From: CAYSFW01 sp050329935
GTDB lineage: Bacteria; Pseudomonadota; Gammaproteobacteria; UWMA-0217
Length of the DNA: 64,000 nt
Assembly (NCBI GenBank): GCA_050329935.1
Contig: JBHJOI010000015.1
Span: 13,870-77,869 of the forward strand
Reading direction: 5' to 3'
This document shows, piece after piece, positions 43,180 through 52,249 of this stretch. Below the pieces are notes generated by a model. That model made no database searches and was not told where the DNA came from. It saw nothing but the letters and a program-made list of their open reading frames with translations. The translations under genes and the position numbers were made by a program. Position 1 is the first letter of the stretch; every line of letters starts with the position of its first letter.

Positions 43180-44637
43180 ATGAACAAACCCACCACATCC
43201 AAGGCGATCATCACCCCTCAGCAGCCCTTGGCGTTGATCGCCAGGGTTACCGATTCCGTGGGCATTGGGGTCGCGCTATACGCCGCAACCTACGCCATGA
43301 TGACGCCTTGGTCGCGAATCCATGCGTTCTATGCGCTCTTGGCGATACTGCTGATGCAGTTCTTTTCCGAGTTCCTGCACCTCTACCAGAACTGGAAGAT
43401 TCGCAACACCGGCTGGATGATCGGGCTGGCGGGCACGGCCTGGTTCGCCACCGGACTGACCTTGTTCGGCTTTGCCGCACTTTTCGACAAGTCGATACAT
43501 CAGCTTGACTTCAAACTTGCCTTCCTCTGGTTTGCATTCGCAATCGCCGCCTTCGCCATCGCACGCCTGGCAATCAACGGCATCATTCGCGTACTGAGGC
43601 GGGGAGGTCACAACCTTCGGCGCGTCGCGATCGCAGGCGCCGGCCCTATCGCACGTTATGTACACGAGCAGCTCAAGGACAACGCCTGGGTGGGATATGA
43701 GATCCAGGGTGTCTACGACGATCGTTCCTACAAGCGCTTCGAGATTGAACGCGTCATCAACAAGCGTAAGCGCGAAGAAGTCGGCACGATCAAACAAGGT
43801 CTGCAGGTCAAGGCATCATTCAACGAGCTGGTAAACGAAGCCAAGGCCGGCAGCTTCGATACAGTGTTCATCGCGCTGCCCATGCGGGCCGAACACAAGA
43901 TCCAGGAGATCATCCGCCAACTCTCGACATCCACCGTCGCGGTGTATGTGATACCCGACTTTTACTCCATCGAGACGCACTTCACCCACCTTGTGAACAT
44001 CAACGGGATGCCAGCGGTGAGTATCTTCGAGAACCCGGTATCCGGGTTACGTGGCGTCGTCAAGCGGGTCGAGGACATCGTGTTCACGCTGGGTATCCTC
44101 GCGATCATTGCGTTACCGATGCTGATGATTGCACTCGGCGTCAAACTTACTTCGCGCGGCCCGGTAATTTTCAAGCAGACGCGCTACGGCCTTGACGGCA
44201 AACCGATAAAGGTGTGGAAGTTCCGCACTATGCGCGTCATGGAGGACGGACAAGATTTCAAGCAAGCCACCCGTGATGATCCCAGAATAACCCGCTTCGG
44301 TAGCCTGCTTCGCCGCACGTCGCTCGATGAACTCCCGCAGTTCATTAATGTACTGACCGGGAGCATGTCGATCGTCGGACCGCGACCTCATGCCGTCGCG
44401 CACAACGAGGCCTACCGCAACATCATCCGCGGCTATATGCTGCGACACAAAACTAAACCCGGCATTACCGGCTGGGCACAAGTCAACGGGTTCCGCGGCG
44501 AAACCGACAGCCTCGAGAAAATGCAGAGCCGTGTGTTGTACGATATCGATTACATCCGGCGGTGGTCGGTGTTTTTCGACGTCAAGATTATCCTGCTAAC
44601 GATTCTCAAGGGCTTTACCAACAAGAATGCTTACTGA
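43180..44637 (+). CDS. undecaprenyl-phosphate sugar phosphotransferase (PssY/WcaJ family)
   Basis: About 485 residues. Four N-terminal membrane helices, then a CoA-binding-like Rossmann domain (VAIAGAGPIARYVHEQL), a fifth membrane segment near residue 310 (VFTLGILAIIALPMLMIALG) and a C-terminal catalytic domain: KVWKFRTMRVMEDG, RTSLDELPQFINVLTGSMS, IVGPRPHAVAHNEAY and the ending DVKIILLTILKGFTNKNAY. It starts polymer synthesis by moving a hexose-1-phosphate from a nucleotide sugar to undecaprenyl phosphate. The ATG at 43180 is the family-like start. It is divergent from the polysaccharide export operon. Confidence 0.92.
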   Translation: MNKPTTSKAIITPQQPLALIARVTDSVGIGVALYAATYAMMTPWSRIHAFYALLAILLMQFFSEFLHLYQNWKIRNTGWMIGLAGTAWFATGLTLFGFAALFDKSIHQLDFKLAFLWFAFAIAAFAIARLAINGIIRVLRRGGHNLRRVAIAGAGPIARYVHEQLKDNAWVGYEIQGVYDDRSYKRFEIERVINKRKREEVGTIKQGLQVKASFNELVNEAKAGSFDTVFIALPMRAEHKIQEIIRQLSTSTVAVYVIPDFYSIETHFTHLVNINGMPAVSIFENPVSGLRGVVKRVEDIVFTLGILAIIALPMLMIALGVKLTSRGPVIFKQTRYGLDGKPIKVWKFRTMRVMEDGQDFKQATRDDPRITRFGSLLRRTSLDELPQFINVLTGSMSIVGPRPHAVAHNEAYRNIIRGYMLRHKTKPGITGWAQVNGFRGETDSLEKMQSRVLYDIDYIRRWSVFFDVKIILLTILKGFTNKNAY

Positions 44638-44744
44638 CAAGTGCTCGTGGGTACCGTGAGATTCAATCGCAACATCGATACACTCGCGCCCCGCGCACCC
44701 GACGCCAAGAATAATTGAACCGCATCCAACCGAGCTATTGCTAC

Positions 44745-45299
44745 ATGGAAATACAAAACACGCCAATCGAGGACGTCAAGATCCTGCAGCCACGTGTATT
44801 CCGCGATGATCGCGGCTATTTCATGGAGACCTGGAACCAGCAAACGCTGGCGCGGTTCGGGCTCGACCTCAGATTCGTCCAGGATAACGAGAGCAGATCG
44901 CCGCGCGGAACCCTACGCGGGATTCACTTTCAACGGCAACGGCCGCAAGGCAAGCTGGTGCGGGTCGTCCATGGCAAGGTCTTCGATGTCGCGGTGGATT
45001 TACGCGCCGGTTCGTCGACATTCGGGCAATGGACTGGACATGAGCTATCCGACAGCAACATGACCCAGCTATGGATTCCGCCCGGATTCGGTCATGCGTT
45101 TTATGTCATGAGCGACATGGCGATCTTCAACTACAAATGCACGGACTACTACGAAGGCAACGACCAGTGGAGCCTGCGCTGGAATTGCCCCGATGTCGCG
45201 ATCCAGTGGCCGCGCGATCCCACTGTCGAGGTTCTCTTATCGCCCAAGGATCGCGACGCGCCGGGGTTGGCCGAACTGCGCGCCATTCTTGGCGCCTGA
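44745..45299 (+). CDS. rfbC: dTDP-4-dehydrorhamnose 3,5-epimerase
   Basis: About 184 residues, standard RmlC length. Cupin fold with GTLRGIHFQ carrying the catalytic His, RVVHGKVFDVAVDLRAGS, PPGFGHAFYVMSD and the Tyr region FNYKCTDYY. It converts dTDP-4-keto-6-deoxyglucose to the L-rhamnose precursor. RmlA, B and D are not in the window, so the pathway is split. It lies 107 bases after the sugar transferase in the same direction, so the exopolysaccharide probably contains rhamnose. Confidence 0.94.
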   Translation: MEIQNTPIEDVKILQPRVFRDDRGYFMETWNQQTLARFGLDLRFVQDNESRSPRGTLRGIHFQRQRPQGKLVRVVHGKVFDVAVDLRAGSSTFGQWTGHELSDSNMTQLWIPPGFGHAFYVMSDMAIFNYKCTDYYEGNDQWSLRWNCPDVAIQWPRDPTVEVLLSPKDRDAPGLAELRAILGA

Positions 45300-45433
45300 A
45301 CAGCGCCCGCTCGCCACAATCACTCGAGTGTAGGTTCGGCGACCTGCCGTAGCGGGGAAAATCTCACTTGCGAGGCATGGTATCCCGTGCGACCGTTACC
45401 CGTCGGGACACGTTCCAGGTTATCCACTGACGC

Positions 45434-46315
45434 ATGCAGTCGAACTCGCCACCGCATCACCATCGGTCGCCGCAGACGCGCCTGCGGCTGACGCGCACAC
45501 CCGCCCCGATCGGTGCGCCGGTCCGCGTCCACGACGAGCAGGGCGACCCACGCGACATACCGCTGACCGGCGAACGACCACTCGCATTACTGGTCGACCG
45601 TCACGAAATCGTGACGCTGATGACCTGTGGCGCCGAGCCGGAGTTGCTCGCGCTAGGTTACTTGCTCAATCAATCGTTGATCGAGTCGATCGAGAACGTG
45701 GTCGCGATCGAGACAAACTGGGACAAGGACGCGGTCGCGATCCAAACGCGATTCGGCATTCGCGACCTCGAAGCCAAGCTTGCACGCCGCATCGTCACCT
45801 CGGGATGCGGACAAGGCACGATATTTGGACGTTTGATGAGTGAGTTCGAAGACCTGCGCGTGCCCGCCGTGTCGCTGCGTCAGAGCCAGATCTACGCGCT
45901 TCTGGGCGTCGTGGGCCAACTGAATCGGGTTTATCGCACCTCCGGCTCGGTGCACAGTTGTGGTCTTTGCCGCGGCAGCGAGCCCGTGTTCTACGTCGAG
46001 GATGTCGGGCGTCACAACGCCGCCGACGCGATCGCGGGCTACATGGCCTACGAGGGCATTGCCGGCGCCGACAAACTGTTTTACACCACTGGCCGGCTGA
46101 CCTCGGAAATGGTCATCAAGGTCGCGCGCATGGGCGTGCCGGTGCTGATATCGCGCAACGGCGCGACCGCGATGGGCCATGAACTCGCGGTCATCACCGG
46201 CATGACCTTGATCGGCCGCGCCAAAGGCCACCAGTTCATCGTGTACCACGGCCATCAAAACATTGACTACGACGCACCGCCGCAACGACACCGGCGACCG
46301 AGCCCCGCCGACTGA
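45434..46315 (+). CDS. fdhD: formate dehydrogenase sulfurtransferase FdhD
   Basis: Protein of 293 residues. Family motifs: VDRHEIVTLMTCGAEPELLALGYLLNQ, FYVEDVGRHNAADAIAGYMA and FYTTGRLTSEMVIKVARMG, then VPVLISRNGATAMGHELA. FdhD moves sulfur from IscS to the molybdenum cofactor of formate dehydrogenase. The usual CGxCG redox motif is reduced to SGCGQG (Cys125 only), while a CxxC appears later in HSCGLCRG (Cys176 and Cys179). Formate dehydrogenase is the last step of C1 oxidation, in line with the methanofuran genes upstream. No fdh structural gene is in the window. Confidence 0.92.
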   Translation: MQSNSPPHHHRSPQTRLRLTRTPAPIGAPVRVHDEQGDPRDIPLTGERPLALLVDRHEIVTLMTCGAEPELLALGYLLNQSLIESIENVVAIETNWDKDAVAIQTRFGIRDLEAKLARRIVTSGCGQGTIFGRLMSEFEDLRVPAVSLRQSQIYALLGVVGQLNRVYRTSGSVHSCGLCRGSEPVFYVEDVGRHNAADAIAGYMAYEGIAGADKLFYTTGRLTSEMVIKVARMGVPVLISRNGATAMGHELAVITGMTLIGRAKGHQFIVYHGHQNIDYDAPPQRHRRPSPAD

Positions 46316-46379
46316 CCCGAGCGCGCCGGTCTGCTAAGCTGCTGCGAATCCTATCCTCGATTTTTTCCGTACCCGCGCC

Positions 46380-47642
46380 ATGGACTCTACGCCAGCCGCC
46401 ACAACATCACGTCTGCGCGTGCTTCACACCTCCGATTGGCACCTCGGCCGCACGCTCGGCCACCGTAAACGTTACGCCGAATTCGACGCGTTCCTCGACT
46501 GGTTGCTCGCGACCATCGTCAGTCAACGCATCGACCTATTGCTGGTCGCGGGCGACGTGTTCGACACCGGCGCCCCGAGTAACCGCGCGCAGGGGCAGTA
46601 CTATCGGTTCCTCAACCGGGTGACCGCGTCGCCCTGCCGCCACGTCGTGGTGATCGCGGGCAATCACGACTCACCGACGTTTCTTGATGCCCCGGCCGAA
46701 CTGCTGCGTGACCTCGATGTGCACGTCGTCGGCGCCGCGACGGCCGAGCCGCAAGACGCGGTACGCGTGCTGCGCGACAGCCGGAACGCGGTCGAGGCGA
46801 TCGTCTGCGCCGTGCCCTACCTGCGCGATCGCGACCTGCGGACCGTCGATCCCGACGAAAGCGTCCAGGACAAGGACCAGAAACTACTCGACGGTATTCG
46901 CGCCCACTACCAGGCCGTCTGCGACCACGCCGAACGGATTCGAGTCCAATTGCCACGACCGGTACCGCTGATCGCGATGGGTCATTTGTTTACCGCCGGT
47001 GGCGCGACCGTCGATGGCGACGGCGTGCGCGACCTCTACGTCGGTTCGTTGGTACACGTGAACCACCAGATTTTTCCGCCGGTTATCGACTACCTCGCCC
47101 TCGGCCACCTGCACGTCCCGCAGACCGTCGGCGGTCGCGAGACGATGCGCTACAGCGGCTCGCCGCTGCCGATGGGATTCGGCGAAGCGCGGCAGCAGAA
47201 GAGCGTCTGTTTGATCGAGTTCACCGGAAGCACGCCGCGCGTCGAACTCATCCAGATTCCTTGCTTCCAGCGCCTTGAACGCATCGGCGGCGACTGGCCG
47301 ACCCTTGAGTCACGCCTGCAAGCCCTGGTCGCGCAAGACAGCGACGCCTGGCTCGAAGTCAGCTACGACGGCGATGCCGTCGCCGGAGATCTCCGCGCGC
47401 GCATCGACGCCATCGTCGCGAACAGTCGGCTCGACGTTATCAAGGTCCGCAACCGCCGCGTGATCGAGCGTGCCACGAACCTCGGCAACGCCACCGAGAC
47501 CTTGGACGACCTCACCGAACAGGAGGTCTTCACGCGCTGCCTCGACGCGAACGCGGTGCCCGGAGTCCAGCGCCCGGCCCTACTTGAGGCGTATGCCGAG
47601 ATCCTGCACGGCGTGCACACCGACGACACGCGCGCCGCCTAG
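46380..47642 (+). CDS. sbcD: nuclease SbcCD subunit D
   Basis: Protein of 420 residues. Mre11-type phosphoesterase motifs: LHTSDWHLGRTL, LVAGDVFDTGAPSN, VVIAGNHDSPTFLD and YLALGHLHVPQTV. With SbcC it cuts hairpins and double-strand ends at stalled or palindromic DNA. The C-terminal domain seems normal (RRVIERATNLGNATETLDDL). It is followed four bases later by sbcC in the same direction. Confidence 0.96.
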   Translation: MDSTPAATTSRLRVLHTSDWHLGRTLGHRKRYAEFDAFLDWLLATIVSQRIDLLLVAGDVFDTGAPSNRAQGQYYRFLNRVTASPCRHVVVIAGNHDSPTFLDAPAELLRDLDVHVVGAATAEPQDAVRVLRDSRNAVEAIVCAVPYLRDRDLRTVDPDESVQDKDQKLLDGIRAHYQAVCDHAERIRVQLPRPVPLIAMGHLFTAGGATVDGDGVRDLYVGSLVHVNHQIFPPVIDYLALGHLHVPQTVGGRETMRYSGSPLPMGFGEARQQKSVCLIEFTGSTPRVELIQIPCFQRLERIGGDWPTLESRLQALVAQDSDAWLEVSYDGDAVAGDLRARIDAIVANSRLDVIKVRNRRVIERATNLGNATETLDDLTEQEVFTRCLDANAVPGVQRPALLEAYAEILHGVHTDDTRAA

Positions 47643-47646
47643 GCCG

Positions 47647-50600
47647 ATGCGCATCCTGAGTCTGCGCTTCAAGAACCTCAACTCGCTCACCGGAGAGTGG
47701 CGCGTCGATTTCACCCATCCCGACTACGCCAACGACGGACTGTTTGCGATCACCGGCCCGACCGGTGCCGGCAAATCCACCCTGCTTGACGCACTTTGTC
47801 TGGCGTTGTACGGGCGCACGCCGCGGCTCAACAAGATCGGCAAGAGCGGCAACGAAATCATGGCGCGGCAAACCGGAGAGTGTTTCGCCGAAGTCGTGTT
47901 TTCGACCCGGGCGGGTCAGTTCCGCTGCCACTGGAGCCAGCATCGCGCGCGGCGCAAACCGGGTGGCGAGCTACAACCGCCCAAACACGAGATCTCCGAC
48001 GACAACAGCGGGCAGCTCGTTGACACCCGCGCACGCGGGGTCGCGACGCACATCGAAAAAGTCACCGGGATGGACTTCGATCGCTTCACCCGCTCGATGC
48101 TGCTGGCGCAAGGCGGGTTCGCCGCCTTCCTTCAGGCCGCGCCCGATGACCGCGCGCCCATCCTAGAGCAGCTCACCGGCACGGAAATCTACAGTCGAAT
48201 CTCCGTCGCGACCCACGAACGACGCGGCGCCGAACGCACCACGCTGGAAGGCCTGATCGGCGAACTCAACGGCCTGCAACCGCTGCCAGCGGAAGAACAA
48301 CATCGGCTCCATGAGCAACTTTCGACGCAGCGCGGCGACGCAACGCGCATCGAAACGCGGCGCGAGCAACTGCGGGCCGCGATCGCTTGGTTCGACCAGA
48401 TCGACGCCTTGCAGCAAGCACTCGACAAATTGCACGCCGAGACCGAGGCGGCCGCGGCGATCCGCGCCGATTTCGCGCCCGAGGCCAACCGCCTGGCGCG
48501 TGGCGAGCGCGCGATACGGCTGGGCGAGCCCTACACAACCCTCGATGCCGAGCGAAATCAGCACGGCATCGAGCACAACGAAGCGTGCGCGCTACGTGAA
48601 CGCGAACCCGCCCAAAGCGCGATCCGCGATGAAACCGCACGACAACTCGAAGACGCGGAACGACGTCTGGGGCAACTCCGGGATCAACGCCAGACAACCG
48701 GCGAACAACTGAAACAGATTCGCGCGCTCGACCATCAACTCGCCACGCAAAGCGACCAAATCGCTCAAACACAGGCCGAAATTGCCCAACGCCGCAGTGA
48801 CCTCGAACGCCGCCAGGCCCAACAAACGGCTGCGACCGACCGCCTGCACGCGTCCGAGGCCACTCTATCGGCGCTTCAGCGGTTTCTGGAAGCACACGCC
48901 AAGGACGCCCAGATCCCGCACGCGCTGACCGGGCTGCGGCAACAATTTCGCGCCCACGGCGAGACCCAGCGGCAACACGGCGAGACCTCGGCGGCGCTCA
49001 CCGACGCCGAACGGCAGGTTGACTCGGCACACACGACGGCCGATCGCGCCGAGTCCGATCAGCAGGCAGCCCAACGGCATCTCACCGACGCCACCCACCG
49101 ACTTACCGAGCAGCTGAATGCGTTACAGACCCTTGGCGACGGACGCGCCACCCACGATTGGCGCGATCAGCTCGCGCGCTTGACGACGCGTGCGGAACAC
49201 CTGCGGCAACTCGATCAAGTCCTGGCGCGCGAGACAGCCGCCAACTCCGACCTCGCGTCGCTCCTCCCGCGGGAGCAAGCGCTGATCGCCGCCGCGACCG
49301 CCCAGGATCTCGCCATCGGCGCGTTCGACTCGCAATCGCGCCAGCAAGCCGAGCGCATCGAGCATCTCGAGCGGGAGCTGGCGCTGCTGAGCCGGATACG
49401 CGACCTGGAAACCGAACGAACCCATCTGGTCGATGGCGAGCCCTGCCCGCTTTGCGGCGCCACTGAACACCCCTACGCACGCGGTAACCTGCCCACACCG
49501 GACGCGGCTCGGACCGCGCTCGAGGACTCAAAGCGCGATCTCAAACGATTGCAGGCCGACCACCGCGACGCACAAATTCGCGCCGTGGCCCTCCGCAACG
49601 AGCTTGACCGCAATCGCGACATGCAAACCGCGCAGCGGCAGCAACGTGACGACGCGGCGCAGCAACGCGCCGCGCTCCTCACCGCGCTGGACCTGGAACC
49701 CGGAACCGTCATCACGCCGGCCGAGCCGCTTGCCGCCACCGAGCACGAGATCGAAGCCATCGCGAATCGCATACGCGAGATCGAGACCCAGGAAATCGCC
49801 GCGCGCGACCACGACCGCGCCCGGCAGCGCGCTCAAGATGCCGCCAACCAGGCCAACCTGGCGCACCAGCGCGCGACGCACGCCCTGGAAACCGCGCAAC
49901 GTGAACGCGTCCGCCTCCACGCCAACCTGCAAACGCTCGCCGGGTACATCGCGGAACAACAGGCCGAACTGGCGTGCGCGCTGCACGCCTTCGACCTCAA
50001 CGCCGACCGCCTGACGGACCTGGGCGCGCTCGAACGCGAGCTGAGCGACCGTGGCGCGCATTGGACCGAGCATCAGCGCCGTCGTGGCGAGATCGAACAG
50101 GAGATCACCCAACGCCGCGCCGAACTCGATAAACTCACGACCCTCGCGGCCCATGACCAGGCGGCGCTGGCGCAATCCCAGCAGCGCCTCGACGCACTTC
50201 GCGACGCGCATCAACAACTCTCCAGCGAACGACGAGCACGCTTCGGCGACCAGAATCCCGACCAGGTCGAACGGACCCTCGAAGCCGAAATCGCGGCCGC
50301 GGAACGGACGGTGAACGAACGCCGCGCGACGCTCAACACCGAGCAGCAGCACCTCGTCCGGATCGAGACGCGGCTCCAGTCGCTCGACGTTCAAATCGCA
50401 CGACGCGCGGCGCGACTGGCCGAACTGGGCGCCGACTTCGCCCGCCAGCTCGCGCAGGCGTATTTTTCCGACGAGCAGGACTATCTGAGCGCCCGGCTTA
50501 CGCCAGCGGAATACCAGTCCCTGGCCGAGCGGGCCGCCCAACTCGAGCGCGTCAAGGTCGAACTCGAAATCCGCCGCGCCGATCTGGCTCAACGCCTCGC

Positions 50601-51318
50601 GGCCGAGCGCACGCGCGCGCTCGCCGACGCACCGCGCGAAACCCTGTCGGCCAACCTCGCGCGGCTCGACGCCGAGCTGACCACCTTGCAACAAGCGATC
50701 GGCGCAGCCACCCAGCGCCTCGAGGACGACAGCCGGTTACGTGAGCGCCAGCGCGCACACCTCGAAAAAATCGAGGCCCAACAGCGGACCTGCGAGCGCT
50801 GGGACGCGCTTCACGAACTGATCGGATCGGCCGATGGCAAAAAATTCCGCAACTTCGCCCAGGGCCTAACCTTCGAGATCATGATCGCGCACGCCAATCG
50901 CCAGCTGGAGAAAATGAGCGATCGCTATCTTTTGTCGCGCGATGCGGCGCAACCGCTGGATCTGAACGTCGTCGACAACTACCAGGCCGGCGAGATCCGC
51001 TCGACCAAGAACCTCTCCGGCGGCGAGAGCTTCATCGTCAGCCTCGCGCTCGCGCTTGGACTGTCGCGGATGGCCAGCCAGAACGTCCGCGTCGACTCAC
51101 TGTTCCTCGACGAAGGCTTCGGCACGCTCGACGAGGATGCCCTTGACACCGCGCTCGAGACGCTCTCCAGCCTGCGCGCCGAGAACAAACTCATCGGCAT
51201 CATCTCCCACGTCGCGGCACTCAAGGAACGCATCGCCACCCGCATCCAGGTCGAGCCTGGCCCCGGCGGCCGCAGCCAACTACGCGGTCCCGGCTGCGAA
51301 CGCGTCGAGCGCGCTTGA
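47647..51318 (+). CDS. sbcC: nuclease SbcCD subunit C
   Basis: About 1223 residues. N-terminal Walker A ITGPTGAGKSTLLDAL; long coiled coils rich in Gln, Arg and Ala flank a zinc hook CPLCG near residue 600; C-terminal signature LSGGESFIVSLALALGLS and Walker B SLFLDEGFGTLDED. This is the Rad50-like ATPase partner of SbcD. The ATG at 47647 follows the sbcD stop by four bases; the much longer frame opening at 47470 overlaps sbcD and is not real. Very high GC and many direct repeats of short Gln/Arg codons. Confidence 0.95.
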   Translation: MRILSLRFKNLNSLTGEWRVDFTHPDYANDGLFAITGPTGAGKSTLLDALCLALYGRTPRLNKIGKSGNEIMARQTGECFAEVVFSTRAGQFRCHWSQHRARRKPGGELQPPKHEISDDNSGQLVDTRARGVATHIEKVTGMDFDRFTRSMLLAQGGFAAFLQAAPDDRAPILEQLTGTEIYSRISVATHERRGAERTTLEGLIGELNGLQPLPAEEQHRLHEQLSTQRGDATRIETRREQLRAAIAWFDQIDALQQALDKLHAETEAAAAIRADFAPEANRLARGERAIRLGEPYTTLDAERNQHGIEHNEACALREREPAQSAIRDETARQLEDAERRLGQLRDQRQTTGEQLKQIRALDHQLATQSDQIAQTQAEIAQRRSDLERRQAQQTAATDRLHASEATLSALQRFLEAHAKDAQIPHALTGLRQQFRAHGETQRQHGETSAALTDAERQVDSAHTTADRAESDQQAAQRHLTDATHRLTEQLNALQTLGDGRATHDWRDQLARLTTRAEHLRQLDQVLARETAANSDLASLLPREQALIAAATAQDLAIGAFDSQSRQQAERIEHLERELALLSRIRDLETERTHLVDGEPCPLCGATEHPYARGNLPTPDAARTALEDSKRDLKRLQADHRDAQIRAVALRNELDRNRDMQTAQRQQRDDAAQQRAALLTALDLEPGTVITPAEPLAATEHEIEAIANRIREIETQEIAARDHDRARQRAQDAANQANLAHQRATHALETAQRERVRLHANLQTLAGYIAEQQAELACALHAFDLNADRLTDLGALERELSDRGAHWTEHQRRRGEIEQEITQRRAELDKLTTLAAHDQAALAQSQQRLDALRDAHQQLSSERRARFGDQNPDQVERTLEAEIAAAERTVNERRATLNTEQQHLVRIETRLQSLDVQIARRAARLAELGADFARQLAQAYFSDEQDYLSARLTPAEYQSLAERAAQLERVKVELEIRRADLAQRLAAERTRALADAPRETLSANLARLDAELTTLQQAIGAATQRLEDDSRLRERQRAHLEKIEAQQRTCERWDALHELIGSADGKKFRNFAQGLTFEIMIAHANRQLEKMSDRYLLSRDAAQPLDLNVVDNYQAGEIRSTKNLSGGESFIVSLALALGLSRMASQNVRVDSLFLDEGFGTLDEDALDTALETLSSLRAENKLIGIISHVAALKERIATRIQVEPGPGGRSQLRGPGCERVERA

Positions 51319-51460
51319 GCAAGCAGAAAGGCGAACGCCCAATCGTCATCTCGACCGGATTGCCGTGGACCCGAAACCACGGATGGCTTCGGGCTTTCAC
51401 AGCCTTGTGGACGGAAATCCGGCAATCCAAGCCGAGTTGCCGGCCCAACGCGACGCGCAA

Positions 51461-52249
51461 TCAACCCGCCTGACACCGCGCGCACCAATAGGTCCCCCGT
51501 TGCCCAGCGCCCAACCGTGCGTGACGTATTGGCTCGCCGCAATCAAAACACGGGCGGTCGCGCCGCCGGTAGACCCACAACCGACCGCGACCATCGTCGA
51601 TGAATCGCGTCGTGCGCGGGCCACCGCCGAGGTTGCGCCGCAGCAGATCGGCGCCGAGTTGAAACAAGGCTACGAGGCGCGGGTCCGGCACGTCGCCGAG
51701 CGGGCGTGACGGTGACTGACGCTCGAGAAAAAGCACCTCGGACTTGTAAACATTGCCGAGACCGCAGGCCACCCGCTGCTCCAGCAGCACGTCCACCAGC
51801 GGCGCCTCCGGCGGCAACAACTCACGCGCGCGTGCCACCACAGTCGCGCTGTCGATCAAGTCAACCGCCAGATCTGGCCCCAAGCGGGTATGCAACACAC
51901 GCCGCGCGGTGCCGCCGGTCGCCATCCACTCGACCTCGCGGGCGTGAAAACACACCAGCACATCGCGGTCCGTCGCCAACACCAAGGCCGCGTGCCGGAC
52001 CGGCTTTCGCCAGACCTCACCCGGCGCGTAGCGGTGCCAGCTGCCATACAAACCCAGATGAGTGCGCAGCGTCACCCCAGCGTCGAATTCGATGAAAAGG
52101 TGCTTGCCGCGCGCCTCGACCGCCACTACCGCGCGCTCGATCAAATCAGTGGCATCGCCCGTCTTCATGCTCGCCGCGCGAATCCGTCGCCCAACCAGGA
52201 TCGGCCGCAACAGGGTCGCAATCTGAAAGATCGTGTCCCCCTCAGGCAC
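51461..52249 (-). CDS. Fpg/Nei family DNA glycosylase
   Basis: Protein of 262 residues. It starts MPEGDTIFQIA, with Pro2 as nucleophile and Glu3; the conserved Lys lies in ARGKHLFIEF, the H2TH helix in RVACGLGNVYKSEVLF, and a C-terminal zinc finger CFDCGEPIRHARLGAGQRGT followed by CARC. The MPEGDT start and WHRYAPGEV segment suggest the Nei/Nei2 branch (oxidised pyrimidine removal) rather than MutM. Its ATG overlaps the Lhr helicase stop by eight bases, so the two are co-expressed repair genes. Confidence 0.93.
   Translation of the reverse strand: MPEGDTIFQIATLLRPILVGRRIRAASMKTGDATDLIERAVVAVEARGKHLFIEFDAGVTLRTHLGLYGSWHRYAPGEVWRKPVRHAALVLATDRDVLVCFHAREVEWMATGGTARRVLHTRLGPDLAVDLIDSATVVARARELLPPEAPLVDVLLEQRVACGLGNVYKSEVLFLERQSPSRPLGDVPDPRLVALFQLGADLLRRNLGGGPRTTRFIDDGRGRLWVYRRRDRPCFDCGEPIRHARLGAGQRGTYWCARCQAG

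Noticed and set aside
47470..47646. N-terminal extension of SbcC
   Set aside because: Lies inside sbcD in another frame; the family start MRILSLRFKNLNSLTGEW is at 47647.
49528..50694. 388-residue frame opposite sbcC
   Set aside because: Antisense to the coiled-coil region; composition mirrors the sbcC codons.
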